NCBI RefSeq assembly: GCF_016906535.1
Contig: NC_057371.1
Span: forward strand, 992,001 to 1,056,000
Source of the DNA: Rhizoctonia solani
Taxonomy: Eukaryota; Basidiomycota; Agaricomycetes; Cantharellales; Ceratobasidiaceae
DNA: 64,000 nt
Direction of reading: 5' to 3'
The notes under the pieces were generated by a model that did not search any database, was not told the DNA's origin, and worked only from the letters and a program-made list of their open reading frames with translations. Within the stretch, counting starts at the first letter, position 1; each line of letters starts with the position of its first letter. A program made the translations under genes and the position numbers. This document shows, piece by piece, positions 31,988 through 45,717 of the stretch.

Positions 31988-33899
31988 TCAACCCATAGAA
32001 ACTGTAGATTTTGTTGGCGTGTTTTCTGTGAGGTGATCGAACAATTCTTGCGCTAGTTTCGTGCTCCCTACCTTTGAACAACCCGAATGTCAGTGTTAGT
32101 TCAGAGTGAACTTGGTAACAAGTTTTACTCACCTTGATCGCGTGAAATTTCCGTTCGTTTGGTGTAATCTCTGCCACCTTGACGAATTTAGGATCTGGCC
32201 CCAACTCACAGATCAGCCCGGGGTATAGCGCCATATTTAATAGCAGTCGAAGAACTCCTTCTGCACGCATGACTAGGCATGGAGTTGAAGTTTAGTATGA
32301 ATGGCATATCTAGTAGCCCTTACCAATCCTCGCCCCTTCCCCATCGCTCCGGCGGACATTGACTTTCAATAAACCAGTACCCCTCTCCTTATAGGCAAAT
32401 GCTCATCTTGTGTGTATAACTTTGCCCTGGTCTGAAACACGGTAAAGTCTTCTCTTCCCCGGTGTTATCTGCTCCTGACTTTAGATAACTCCACTTGAGA
32501 ACAGGAACGACTTACACTGGATCCGTTGCATTTCCATTTTGGTGCTGTTGTCGTCCACTTCCACGCCTGGTTCCCCTTTGGCTTGTAAAATGTCTGCAAA
32601 CTCTGGGTGAGCTGATGTATCCTTTTCCGGCCTATCCCCAGCCGATTGTCCACCTTCGTCTTGAGTGGACTTTCGCGTATTGTTGTGCCAAATCGAGAGA
32701 TGCCTGTACTGTACTGGCCGAACGCTTGGTGCTTTCCAACTGGCGATTTAGATCGACGAACCGGGCCGGCTAATGATTCCCGTGGTGGTGATGTTGGGTT
32801 GATATTGCTGGCAGGCTCAACCGGTGACTTCGTATCATGATATGGTGACACGGAGGCGAAAGCAGCAAATCCGCCGCTTGTCGGGCGCGGGCGTGCCTGT
32901 GGGAGCGAAGGTACGGCGTGATTTCTTGGGACTGTAGGATCATCGTTCTTGCTGTTGGGGATGAACTCAGCCGCTTTCGACGCAGAGTGCTTTTCCAGTT
33001 CCGAGGCAGGTACCGGGGTTGGGGACGTACTCTTCTAATGACTGTAAGTATCGTATTCAGTTTGCGGATTTAAATAAATACAGACACTCTGAGTTGAAGA
33101 AAACGGGGATTTACTGGAGGCAAAGGCCCCAAAACCAAACTTATGAGGAAAAAGTAATCAGCCGCCAGCTCTTGAATGACCCCTAGCATACTCACTGTCT
33201 GCCGAGTCTTGGAACTTTCTGGGCCGATGTGTTCGCGACCACATCTTCGGGATCTTCTTCTCGCTCCGGCACGTCGCTTTCTTTAGGACGTTTGAGGTGT
33301 TGCCGCACCGCAGTCTCGGTGGCGACACTACTTTGACTCGACAACTTGCGTTTTCTACTCGTCTCCTTGTCTGAAGAATCGCCTTCGGAGCCCGAGTGCG
33401 ATTGGTGGGCATTAGGCTGGCCAAACACTATGAGACCTTGTGCTATGAACCATAAGAGCTGGGAAGTACAACCTTGGCGGGTGAAACGCCGTCCACCATG
33501 GATTGCCCTCTAATCTTCTCCGTCACCTTGTCGACCAGGCTTATTTGGCTGTTGTTATTTTCATCAACGGCGGCTGGCTCTTTGGTGTCCTATATCTCAC
33601 ATCCATGAGCCACGACGAAATGGGACAGGGTTAGAGTTAAACCCAGTAAGTGTACATACCCTGATATAGTTTGGGGTCTCCACTACCGGCGATTGAGATG
33701 AGGTATCCTGCTTCGGTGACTGTCTGCCCTCTGCCGTGTAATACACAATATCAGCTGCCCAAAAGTATTCCATGTTTTACCATTCAAGCTAACCTGTCGT
33801 TACAGTACTCATTTGCCCCTCCTTTGTGGGATCGAGGGTGCTTTTCTTATGTTCGTTGATATTAGGGGTTACAGAATCAGTATTGGATGAATTAGACAT
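31988..33899 (-). CDS. RanBP3/Yrb2-like Ran-binding protein
   Basis: ATG at 33899 starts MSNSSNTDSVTPNINEHKKS. Exons 33794-33899, 33661-33730 and about 33484-33590 join in phase and encode a Ser/Thr/Pro-rich N-terminus. A basic/acidic segment with SRKRKLSSQSS (about 33360) follows, then SGGFAAFASVSPYHD and SRFGTTIRESP (32880-32660). The C-terminus is a Ran-binding domain: GKRRLYRVSDQGK, ERGTGLLKVNVRRSDGEGA, VMRAEGVLRLLLNMALYPG, and, after introns, VGSTKLAQELFDHLTENTP, with the stop at 31988. The F-A-F spacer before the RanBD is typical of Yrb2/RanBP3, the nuclear co-factor of Crm1-dependent export; Nup50-like proteins are the alternative. The reading frame changes without an obvious intron near 32640-32700, and the splice at 33180-33040 is unclear. 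Confidence 0.75.
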
Positions 33900-34440
33900 A
33901 TCGATCCCCTTGAATGTAACAAGAATGACGGGCCTGTCTCGGCGATGTCTAGAAATGAGCACGTGCCAGGTGGGCTTATGTCACGTGATCACTCTCACCA
34001 GCTTCTAATGCATTTTTTCGATGGACTCCCCATTTGCTTTTGACATTTATAATACCCCCAGCGAGGGTCTGTATTGTAGATTTTGTAGCTTACTGACAGC
34101 CTTCCGACCTACAAACCGAGGATATTGACAAATTTCCTCGGGTGTGAGAGTTATGCTAGGCCAAATACCTCATCATAGGACGTCATGGCTATATTACAGT
34201 AACTACACCAAGAATAAACTTGGTTTTATCTTTAGTAATTGGTCGACATGTGAACCAGCATGACCATTAAGCAATCAACCTCAATTCGCTAAAAATATGT
34301 TGCTTGTCAGAATACTTCCAACTGACCAACGTTATCTGCGCATACCGAGTACGATCCCTCGCGTATAAGTCTTTGTATGTGTTCCATATACTTTGGCTAA
34401 GTTGAGTCTATTTTTGTTTACAGCGTCTATCCGAAGGAGC
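33900..34440. other. Intergenic: promoter of the Ran-binding gene and 3' end of DGAT2
   Basis: Tail-to-head spacing of 541 bp on the minus strand. No ORF and no repeat were recognised. Confidence 0.4.
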
Positions 34441-36113
34441 TCACCGCATCAATTCTTCGATATATAACTTTTGGGTGGCCTCTACTTGAGCCTTAGACGG
34501 ATCTGCGGTTTTCGTCACATGAATAGGCCTTCCCACTACGGAAACTATTGGCCTCCTATAAGGCATCAGTCCAAAGTTATCTATGTAATATCAGCTACCA
34601 CTCGTTTTGCTCGTTTCGTATGCTGACAGTTGAGTAGCCCTCTTCCATGAAACAATGGAAGCGTAAATCCGAATACCGATTGAAATTTGGTCTGTAACTT
34701 GTATACTGTGGTTCCCTTTTCGTTGGACAATTGTTCATAGATCTATTCTCCTGAGTTTGGTAAGAGCGATGAGCATATAGTTGGCTCTGCTCACGTCATT
34801 CTCTCCAAATGAAAACACTGGCACCAGATCTGCTCTGTGAGGAGTCAACCAAAATTCGTGCGGTTATTAGGCATTAGGAGAAACATTCGTCTACCGTAGA
34901 CGTCTGTAAGCGTCCCATATCATCAACTCATGAGGAACGATGATAAGGATAGCCTACGGCGACGTTTACGGACATCTATTTCTTTTGATGCAAATAGTTG
35001 CCTCTTACCCATGTTGCATTGCAATTTTGACGAACCTGGAGGATGAGTATTGAGGTTTGTTTAAACGAGGTCACAATAAAACATACCCTAATCGGCGCTT
35101 CAGAGTCAAGTCAGCCGTGCCGGGATGAGCACTCAAACTTTCCGCCGCCCCTCCAATTACAATACCTGGGAGTGATTAGACGATAATTTGACCAGGGTAT
35201 TATCTGCTCACTCACATATCGCTTCCCCAGCACCCCGCCTCAAGATGTTAGCACAAGATCGTTTACTGACCGAACAAATTCCCAGGTGCAGCAGGATATC
35301 ACGGTAGAAAGGCACATGGAAGTTGGAGGTAAGGGTCAAGAGGTGAGGATTGATACCTGGAAAGTGCTGTGAAAAGTTGGTACCTAGGCCAGACTGTTAG
35401 TCTTGCTCATGAACATTAGTTAAGACTACTTGCCATCGGTTGCAAACGTCGCAAAAGCACCCCTATGAAGTCATCGATTTATCTTATCTCATTGGTCCTG
35501 TCTTCGGCAATCACGTACATGCCAATGATTCCGTGGGGATGATATCCGAATAAGTATGGGCGGTCTGCCGGCAACTCGGTTTCCTGTTCATTATTAGCGT
35601 ACTACTGTACAATACAATGAGAAACTGATACCTTAACGATCCTGATCGATTAAAGAAACCATTTAGTGGGCTATTATTATTAAACAATTGTACATTCCAT
35701 ACCGAGCGGGGTAGTATTCAGCAAAATACTTCCATACCCTCCATTTTCGGAACCATTGATTGGTTCGGCCGCCTTTAGCAGGACTTTCGTCGAATCCTAG
35801 AGCCCATATTAAATATGGAATGAGAAGCGGCCAAAGTACCGGAAGTGAGCTAGGCGACTTTTATCAGACGTCGCGCTGGTCAAGAACGATACCGTAACAC
35901 TTACCAACACAGAAAAAAGCGGAAAGACACAATGGAATTAAGAGGGCCCATATACACACCGCCGCTGTCTGCAGTCGGCGAGTACGAGGGACATCACGGG
36001 GTGCCCACCTGCACCTGGTATATTAATTTCGCACCCCTACCACACCATTCATAATGTTCATACCGTATGCGGGCTAAGTGATTCGATGGTGACGAGTTGG
36101 AGGGGGTAGACAT
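34441..36113 (-). CDS. DGAT2: Diacylglycerol O-acyltransferase, DGAT2 family
   Basis: It makes triacylglycerol from diacylglycerol and acyl-CoA at the ER and lipid droplets. ATG 36113 starts MSTPSNSSPSNHLARIR. The exons join in phase into one complete protein: WAPRDVPRTRRLQT, two hydrophobic segments (AAVCIWALLIPLCLSAFF and LWPLLIPYLIWAL), KYFAEYYPARIVKETELPAD, the catalytic YHPHGIIGM, GAFATFATDG, HFPGINPHLLTL, GGAAESLSAHPG, FSFGEND, FTLPLFHGRGLLNYNFG and VVGRPIHV, ending IEELMR with stop at 34441. All DGAT2 signature blocks are intact. Two oddities: a 10-nt exon at 35632-35641 between PAR and KETEL, and an intron with a GC donor after TDG (about 35435). It lies in the same orientation as its neighbours on both sides. 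Confidence 0.93.
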
Positions 36114-36320
36114 GACTAGAAGTTTCTGCACTTCTGATATCCAGGATATATCGTGGTCAAAATCAAGATCGGGATAGCCTGAAGAGTGGTGCTTGTGTGA
36201 CGCGTGGACCAAATCGACCCAGGTCAAAATCACGTGGTAGACATACACATTCGGTCAAGAGGGTAAATGAAAACAGATGAATTCACACGATTACAAGAAA
36301 TACATATTTTATGTGACCAA
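36114..36320. other. Short intergenic region between CDC48 and DGAT2
   Basis: Only about 207 bp separate the CDC48 stop from the DGAT2 start. It must contain the CDC48 polyadenylation signal and the DGAT2 promoter. Confidence 0.4.
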
Positions 36321-39196
<2,876 letters not shown>

Positions 39197-40040
39197 GGTC
39201 GAGGTCGAAAGCTAAAGTGATTCGCGTAGCTAGGCTTGGTTTTATACACGGTCGAACGTATCCGGACGGTGTAGTAGCTGCAGGACGCCCCTGGAACCTT
39301 CGCAGGACGCGCAAGCTTATAGCGATAGCCACGTGCCTGTTCCGCGGAACCTGAGCCTCATCGGGGTGTGCGCATTAGCGTTTTCCCGGGTCCATGGACA
39401 ACTCTACTCTCGGTTGTTTTTAGTTCAATCTCAAATTTGCCGGATCGGAATAGGTCTGGACAGCTAATTATATGAAAATCATTATACTCCGAGGGGCCCC
39501 TTGAGGTACCTTGAGGCTACGCATATAAGCCGGTTTTCTCTAACTAAATAGCTATCTTCAATGAATTGGGGAAAGGGAAAAGATTTACTTGCAGTGATAA
39601 TGAAATGAACGTGTGCATCTATTGCACAATAAGCGACATACGTGAAAGGGTTTCATTATTCTTCTGGTGCAGACTGAAAGCAAAGGCAAGCACGATCGAA
39701 AGTACAGGACCTACGTTTAATCATCAGCAATGTGTTGTGTACATTAATTTATAAAGTCTCATTTCATGAACTTCATGCTGCTAATCATCTGTAGTGCTAT
39801 TGTTGGGTGGGAGAAGGGTTCAGGACTTCCCTACCTGGGCCAGCGGTTACGCGCATGAAATCTATCTCAAGTGTCGCTCAAACATTAATAGAACAATGAA
39901 TATACTGTATCATAGCCGCTGAATTTTTTGCTCAGAAGCCACGGATTTAACTAACAATAACACGGGCGTGGGAATCACTTAGTCACAAGTCTCGAGTCAA
40001 TAGGGGTCCACCTCGGTTTAAGCCCCGATGGAGGTGAGCG
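39197..40040. other. Intergenic region upstream of CDC48
   Basis: CpG-containing sequence without a convincing ORF. A TATAAAAC on the minus strand at about 39239-39246 lies about 45 bp upstream of the CDC48 ATG and may be part of its promoter. The right edge passes into the 3' end of the LINE. Confidence 0.4.
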
Positions 40041-42111
40041 GGTGGGGTAGTTTCTTTTCTTTTCTTTTTTTTAAAATACACGTCCATATATGAACAATAC
40101 GGGAGCTACATGCGAACTAGGCAAACCGCTCACAAACGAGAAACCGAACTGTAAAGAGCTACAAAGGGAGACACAAAGTACAAGAGAAACTCAGAAACAA
40201 ACACAGAGAGTAGCACGGTTAGAACGATAAGAGTGCTGCTAAGCGGCGCACAGGTGGCTTAAGACCAAACTTGGGTACAGGCCGTAATGGTGGGAATGGG
40301 ATGGCGGCCGTAAGGGTGTATGTACTACAGTATCTGAGCGGTTGCCGGCGGACCTCCTCGTCTTCTGCCTATACCCGTCTCGGCGATGAACTTCGCGACC
40401 ACCTCCAGACCTAAATGGGAGCCAAACAGTGATGATCTAGACACTCCAGTAGGGAACTCATGAAGGATTTCCCTGTGTCCCGCCGTAGCGGGGCGGACGT
40501 GGTTAAATGTGTGATTGTCTCTTCCCACTCCTCGCAAGCGCATCTTGGGTCTACATCGTGGTGGAATTGAGCATGGTACTCGCCGTAATGGCCGTGTCCA
40601 GTTATGAATTGGACAAGTCGGCATTCGATGTCCCTGCCTAGTCTGCTCTCGTTGAATATCGGGTGGAGTTTGAGCGCAGGTCGTCCAGGGATGTAGTAAT
40701 TCGAGTTGATGCGGCTCTTCGTCTGGTCCCGCCATGCTGTGGTGCGGTTGAAAATTGGGGTGGGAGGAACGTTAGCTCCTTGATTTGCCAGTCGGTCCGC
40801 CATTTCGTTGCCGATTATTCTGTCATGATCTGGGACCCATGTGATATGGATTTTGCGATTGGGGTGGTTCATGAGAAACGTTGGTGTGTGGTTCATGAAC
40901 GTTCTGGGCGCAAATTGGCATGGGTGTAGTGAAAGATCAGTGATGGTTTTGACGGCGGATTGGTTGTCGCAAAATATGTGGATGTCGCGATAACCTTGAC
41001 TTTCGGCGATGTACTTAGCTTTAACGAACGTGAGTAGTATCCCTAGCATTTCGGCATCATAGATATTGGCTTTTGTCCTATCCCAAACGACGTTGTAGAG
41101 GGTCCTTTTTCCGGCACGTATAACGAGGCCCACGCCGACTTTCCGAATGCCACTAGAAACCGTCGCGTGCCCGTCTAAATAGCCATGTACGCTAGCGTAG
41201 CCTTCTTACAGCACATTGCTTTCGGATTAGACTTTTCTTCCGTATTCGTCGCGCTTCAGACCGCTTGCGTCGCTTCTGACAACGAGTTGGTCTGGGAATG
41301 GGTTGTTCGTGTTTGCTGGGTGGGCTAGATATGGAGTAGCAAATTCTATGTGGGGGTGGCTGAGTGCCGCAATTCAATAGATGGGCAATGTGGTATTCTC
41401 CAAACGTGTTTCTTGAGAACTGCTGAGGTGGGGTGTATGCGTGTCCCACAAGTTGGGTGAACGTTGAGCAATTACCAATAAGTTGGGAATAGTTTGGAGT
41501 TTAGCCACATAATTTGTGATTAGCTTCTTGCACGTGAAGTGAATGGGGGGAATGGAGACCAAGGGTTCAAGATAAGGGACTGGAGTAGTCCTGAAGTCTC
41601 CCAGAAGCCACCTAAGACCTTGGTTCTGGACTTTCCTGAGTGGTCTGAGCAATAGCTTCTGTCTGTGCCTCTGAAACCACAAAGGAATGCCATATGTAAG
41701 GATAGGGGTAACACACATGAGGTATAGGGTGCATGTGTGTCTGATTGTGAGCTCTCTTTGGGTGTTGGCTAGCATGGCTAACCTGGATATGACTGCTTTG
41801 GCTTTGTTTGTAGAGTTTGTGATGTGTTCTCTGAACACAAGTTAGCAGTTGAGGTAGAGACTGAGCCACCTAATGCATCCCTGGGACAGGATTGTGGTGT
41901 TATGTCCATTCATGATAAGGGAGAGACTGGGGTTAGAAGTGTGGTTAGAGTGGTAATAGAAATGAATGAGGTCAGACTTATCAATTTCAAACTCAAGTCC
42001 AAGACAGGAGGCTGTGTCAGAGACACAGGTGTTGGTCTGCCTCATAGTAGCTACATTGTATTCATGTGACTTGTCAAACATCATGATGGTAAAGTTGTCA
42101 ATGTATGCAAA
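40041..42111 (-). mobile_element. Non-LTR retrotransposon (Tad/I-like LINE), 3' part: RT C-terminus and RNase H
   Basis: On the minus strand the RT C-terminal end (AYIDNFTIMMFDKSHEYNV, then NKAKAVISRLAMLANTQREL, YGIPLWFQRH, FRTTPVPYLEPLVSIPPIH) is followed by RNase H. The RNase H acidic residues are visible in YLDGHATV, DAEMLGILL, FCDNQSAV and GNEMADRLANQGA. It ends near 40050 in an A-rich tail (AAAAAAAAGAAAAGAAAAG read on the minus strand). The 5' part is lost beyond the LTR E insertion at 42112. Frames are only partly broken. CpG is abundant in 40230-41530 and absent in 41534-42111. Confidence 0.85.
40325..41200 (-). pseudogene. LINE RNase H domain and C-terminal region
   Basis: An open block of 240 codons from VGLVIRAGKRTLYNVVWDRT to HHCLAPI at 40411 covers RNase H and a C-terminal segment with a CACEEWEETITHL motif, which resembles the zinc-like C-terminal region seen in I/Tad LINEs. 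All four RNase H acidic positions are present. The protein is separated from the RT block by a frame change near 41200-41370. Confidence 0.75.
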
Positions 42112-42672
42112 TGTTGTATGCCAACTGTAAGGTTGGGTACTTGCTAGTGGTGGGCGCTTGAGGCTGTACTAAACAAGGCAAACAACTATCTAAGGCCTAT
42201 ACTACTGTATCTAACAATGCGTAAGGTGTCCTACTACTAACTACTGACAACAAGGGGGCCTTAGGCCTGGGAGGTGTGGTAGGTCTAATAAGCAGGGTGA
42301 GTGCTATACTACTGAGGGTACCAGCTACTTAGCTGGTCTTCTGGGACCTGTCTGCAATGGGAGACAAGGTAAAATCAACTTGGGGTCTCCAAGCAATTTC
42401 CCTGCTGTATATATAGATAAAAAGGAGACTATGTACATGGTCTGTGCTTGTGTGAATAGAAGAGTCCATGTGAAAAGAGAAGTGGCTGCAGGCTGCGCAG
42501 AAGCATGGATTTCTCCTAAGTGCCCTTGGCACAGCATCTTGGCATGGCATTTTGGCGTGATAAGCGCCAAGATCACGTGATTGAAAAACATAAGATATAG
42601 AGTCTGTAAAAAATACTAAAAATATCAGAAAAATACTGCAAATCTAATGGTATATGTTAAGAGGGTGTAACA
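42112..42672 (-). repeat. Solo LTR E, copy 2 (561 bp), in the LINE, with target duplication
   Basis: The flanks are GCAAA at 42107-42111 and GCAAA at 42673-42677. It inserted in the RT sequence of the LINE. It contains TCACGTGA next to AAGCGCC (42560-42580), a pair also present in LTR B. Confidence 0.92.
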
Positions 42673-42694
42673 GCAAACAACTGGGTGTGGCAGG

Positions 42695-42790
42695 CCTGGG
42701 TGGCTCAACAGTACCAGGTGGGTTTTGGCTTCACCCTGTGAGGCCAAGTTGTAAGTTCAATCCCAGCCTGCAGTAGGGAATTCCATTGGT
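42695..42790 (+). repeat. tRNA-like sequence, possible SINE head
   Basis: TGGCTCAACAG (A-box-like) and AGTTCAATCCC (B-box-like) are about 50 bp apart, close to natural tRNA spacing, and the segment can form a tRNA-like fold in part. Acceptor-stem pairing is poor, so a functional tRNA gene is not supported. Confidence 0.4.
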
Positions 42791-42801
42791 CAGTTGCACA
42801 G

Positions 42802-43373
42802 TGTCCTAGACATTGTCTGGGACACCAAGGGGGTTGGCACTTGGGACTGGTGGAGTACAAGTCATGAACTGCATAAGGTGGTGGGGAGCTATCCTACAAC
42901 ATCTATCTACCTAACTACAACAACCAAGGTTGTAAGGGCAATGGCAAGCTATGTAAGTACAAGGAGTAGACTGCTTAAGGCTGTGGAGACAGTGTAACTT
43001 AGTGGAAAACCCAGACTATAAGGCCCTGTTTACAAAGTGGGGATGCAACAGGAGGTAATCAACCTGGCTTTTACCATGGTTGGCCCTCCTTATATATTCT
43101 ATAGAACAACTAATTACAAATATGTTATATGCAAAACCATAACCAATAAGAAGCCTACTTTGTCAGTGGCCTTACTCATGCATACATGTCACCAGTGATG
43201 TCATCAAGGTGGAGGTGGCTATGTTGCTGACTAAGTACAGGAGGGGACATAGCAAGGCACTTAGGGTATGACATCAGCACCAAAGTCACATGATTAAAAA
43301 ACTTGTCCATTTGTGTTTGTTTAAAATCCAGAAAATTGGAATAAATTCTGTGGTATTGAGTGTGTCTACAAGA
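42802..43373 (-). repeat. LTR, gypsy family B, inverted
   Basis: The full length fits the family B LTR read on the minus strand (start TGTCCTAGAC at the plus-strand left end, GTGTCTACAAGA at the right). The 5-bp flanks do not match (CACAG and GTACT). Confidence 0.85.
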
Positions 43374-43398
43374 GTACTCTCCACACTGCCTTACACAG

Positions 43399-43572
43399 TG
43401 TCCTGGACGTGGTTAAACAAACCAGTACAAGTGGTTGCATGCTGGCCCAAACCCAAATTTGGGGGGTAGCAGGTGTAATCATGGGTTGTCAGCAGAGGAA
43501 TAATAGGGCTCTATGGCTTAGTGGTCAAGCTGGTTCAATTCCAGCTAGTTCTATTTCCCTCTGTTTATGACA
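43399..43572 (+). repeat. 173-bp TG..CA mini-element, copy 3
   Basis: It starts TGTCCTGGACGTGG and ends TTTATGACA and keeps the A-box-like TGGCTTAGTGG and B-box-like GGTTCAATTCC. The flanks CACAG and TGGAC do not match. Confidence 0.82.
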
Positions 43573-44137
43573 TGGACTCTACTTGCAGAAGTATGACAGG
43601 CTCATCAAAATTAAACACACTTCAAGGTGGTTACTTTGCTAAAATTGGCATAGGCACTGAATTTTGGGCTCAATACAATCCATGGCAGCCAAAGCTGCTT
43701 TGTCCTGATACCAGACTCTCCACAAACCCATCTGCACCTTAAACCCTTCCAACCAACCCAAGGAGAACTTGACCTGGACATTTGGTATGTGCATTAATCA
43801 ACTAAATTGATGCACTTTTTTGCAGAGAAGAGCACCTTTCAAATGAATGCAGGTGCTTTTGAGCTTCTTACCCAACTCCTGAGTAAGAGCAGCCTCAACA
43901 GCCAGGAGAGCTACCTGGAGAGGCTATTTGTATGAAAACCACTGGGGGAACTTGGCTACATATTCTTGAATGGTTTGCTCCTGAGTGAGGTAGTACAACA
44001 TTGTTGCTTGAGTAAGTGTTGGGCACTGCAACTGGAAATGTTGAGCAATTTCAGTTTGAGTCATGGAAGGATTAAGATGACAGTAATCCAGGACAAGAAT
44101 GTTGTTATAGTAAGTTATATTTTTACATCTTGGCAGT

Positions 44138-44888
44138 TGTCATAAACAGAGGAGAATAGAACTAGCTGGAATTGAACCAGCTTGACCACTAAGCCATAGA
44201 GCCCTATTATTCCTCTGCTGACAACCCATGATTACACCTGCTACCCCCCAAATTTGGGCTTGGGCCAGCATGCAACTGCTTGTACTGGTTGTTGTAGACA
44301 CACATATACCAAGGGAATTAAATCCTAGTTTCTCAAATTTAAACAAAGTCAAATGGACAACATTTTCAATCACGTGACTTTGGCGCTTATATCATACGCT
44401 AAAAGTGCCAAGCCACGTCCCCATCCACGCTTAATCAGCATATGTAGCCACCTCCACCTATGATGTCATCATGACATGTCAGTGACACGTATGCACAAGT
44501 AAGGCCAACTACAGAGCAGGGTTCTTATTGGATTAGGTATTGGATATCATGTATTTGCAATTAGTAGATCTATAGAATATATAAGGAGGCCAACCAACCA
44601 TGGTAACACCCAGGTCAATTACCTCTTGTCACCTTCTCACCACTGTATGAGACCTTACAGCCAGCTCACCCTGTAGATACAATGCCTTAAGCATCACCTC
44701 CACTGTACTTACATAACTTGCCATTGCCCATATGGCCTTGGTCATTGTTAGTTAGTAGTTAGACGTCATAGGGTAGACATCACTGCCTTAAGCGGTAGTA
44801 CTTGTATTTTCACACGGCCACAAGTGCCCACACCCTCAATGTCCTTATAGATGTCTAGGACACTGGTCATGTGAACATGTCCAGGACA
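44138..44888 (-). repeat. 173-bp TG..CA mini-element, copy 4, split by a solo LTR
   Basis: 44138-44289 and 44868-44888 together make one mini-element on the minus strand (TGTCATAAAC ... GTCCAGGACA). The outer flanks are GCAGT and GCAGC, a duplication with one change. A family B LTR lies inside with its own perfect duplication. Confidence 0.82.
44290..44862 (+). repeat. Solo LTR, gypsy family B (573 bp), inside the mini-element
   Basis: The flanks CTGGT at 44285-44289 and 44863-44867 match perfectly. It contains the initiator AGGTCAATTACCT at 44612-44624, the perfect complement of the primer-binding sites at 13705 and 23126, about 30 bp after ATATATAAGG. Confidence 0.93.
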
Positions 44889-45222
44889 GCAGCTGAGTTG
44901 ATATAGCAGCAGAGGAAAGTTGTCAAGGTTGCTTGGGGCTGCAGCAGTGTTGTATTTTAGGAGTAGAACTCATATTGAATAGAGTAGCAAATTAGAACCA
45001 ATTGAATCTTTTACATGCATACACTCTATTTATGCACCTTTTTTGGCCACTCCCTTGCTGTGGCTATGGCTTGAGCTACTTGATTTATAAGATGGCTATG
45101 TTACTCACTCAGCCCAATGCTTTTTTGGTGGCTGTATTTTAAACAATTTTGGGAAAAGCAGGTTGCTAGTTTCTGGGGATTTTATATGGTATTACAGTAT
45201 ACATATGGCAGGTTCCACTGTA

Positions 45223-45717
45223 AAACCAATTTTGTACAACCCTATTGTGTTTTTTTTACTTTGCTCAAAATCACTTTCAATGGTGCAGAAATGTGAATTT
45301 GCTGTCAATTCTAGTGTTGGCATTAGTTGGAAGCTGCCATCCACCAGTTTGGTGCTGTTATCATTTATGTTTAGTTATTCCATCTTTGGAGAGATTTGAG
45401 ATTCAATGCTCTGGTGCAATACTTGAAAATATGTACAAAGCTTTAATGATCCAAGCACCTTGTGGTCAAAGATGTGGCTATATGTATTATTGATAATCTA
45501 CCTTGCACCTGTTCTACATATAAAAACAAACAAAATTGGGTCCTATTGGACAAATCAATGTCTTGTCATTGTTCTGGTACAGTGGAACCTGCCATAATGT
45601 ATATGTTTGGGAAATGAGAAATTAGACAAGTATACAGTACAACAGGTTTTAGCAACATGTACAAACAAGTAAGAAGTGGACATGTGGCCTTGGCTCAAAA
45701 AGCAAATGTATACTATA
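45223..45717. other. Unassigned sequence with a second pogo-like end
   Basis: 45223-45577 shows no gene. At 45580 a TA-flanked CAGTGGAACCTGCCATAATG starts another pogo-like end reading to the right. It is interrupted at 45718 by the Tc1 element, so it may be the head of a second pogo copy or a MITE. Confidence 0.4.

Larger units (their letters stand above)
43573..45220 (-). mobile_element. Pogo/Fot1-like transposon, 5' half, interrupted
   Basis: On the minus strand the terminal repeat CAGTGGAACCTGCCATATG ends at 45220 next to a TA. Downstream lies a CENP-B-type N-terminus: ILVLDYCHLNPSMTQTEIAQ (about 44080), QCPTLTQATMLYYLTQEQTI, LQVALLAVEAALTQEL and, after an intron-like gap, SLGWLEGFKVQMGL (about 43760). 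The DDE domain is absent. A mini-element (44138-44888) that itself contains a family B LTR splits the promoter from the coding part. The region 44900-45220 is repeated at 52990-53322. Confidence 0.65.

Noticed and set aside
34441..36113. DGAT2 region first taken as a pseudogene because no long ORF exists
   Set aside because: The exons, including a 10-nt one, join in phase into a complete protein with all family motifs.
42797..43398. CACAG before both the inverted family B LTR (42797-42801) and the mini-element (43394-43398) as a target duplication
   Set aside because: The second CACAG is 21 bp beyond the LTR end, so it cannot be the duplication of that LTR; chance or a complex rearrangement.
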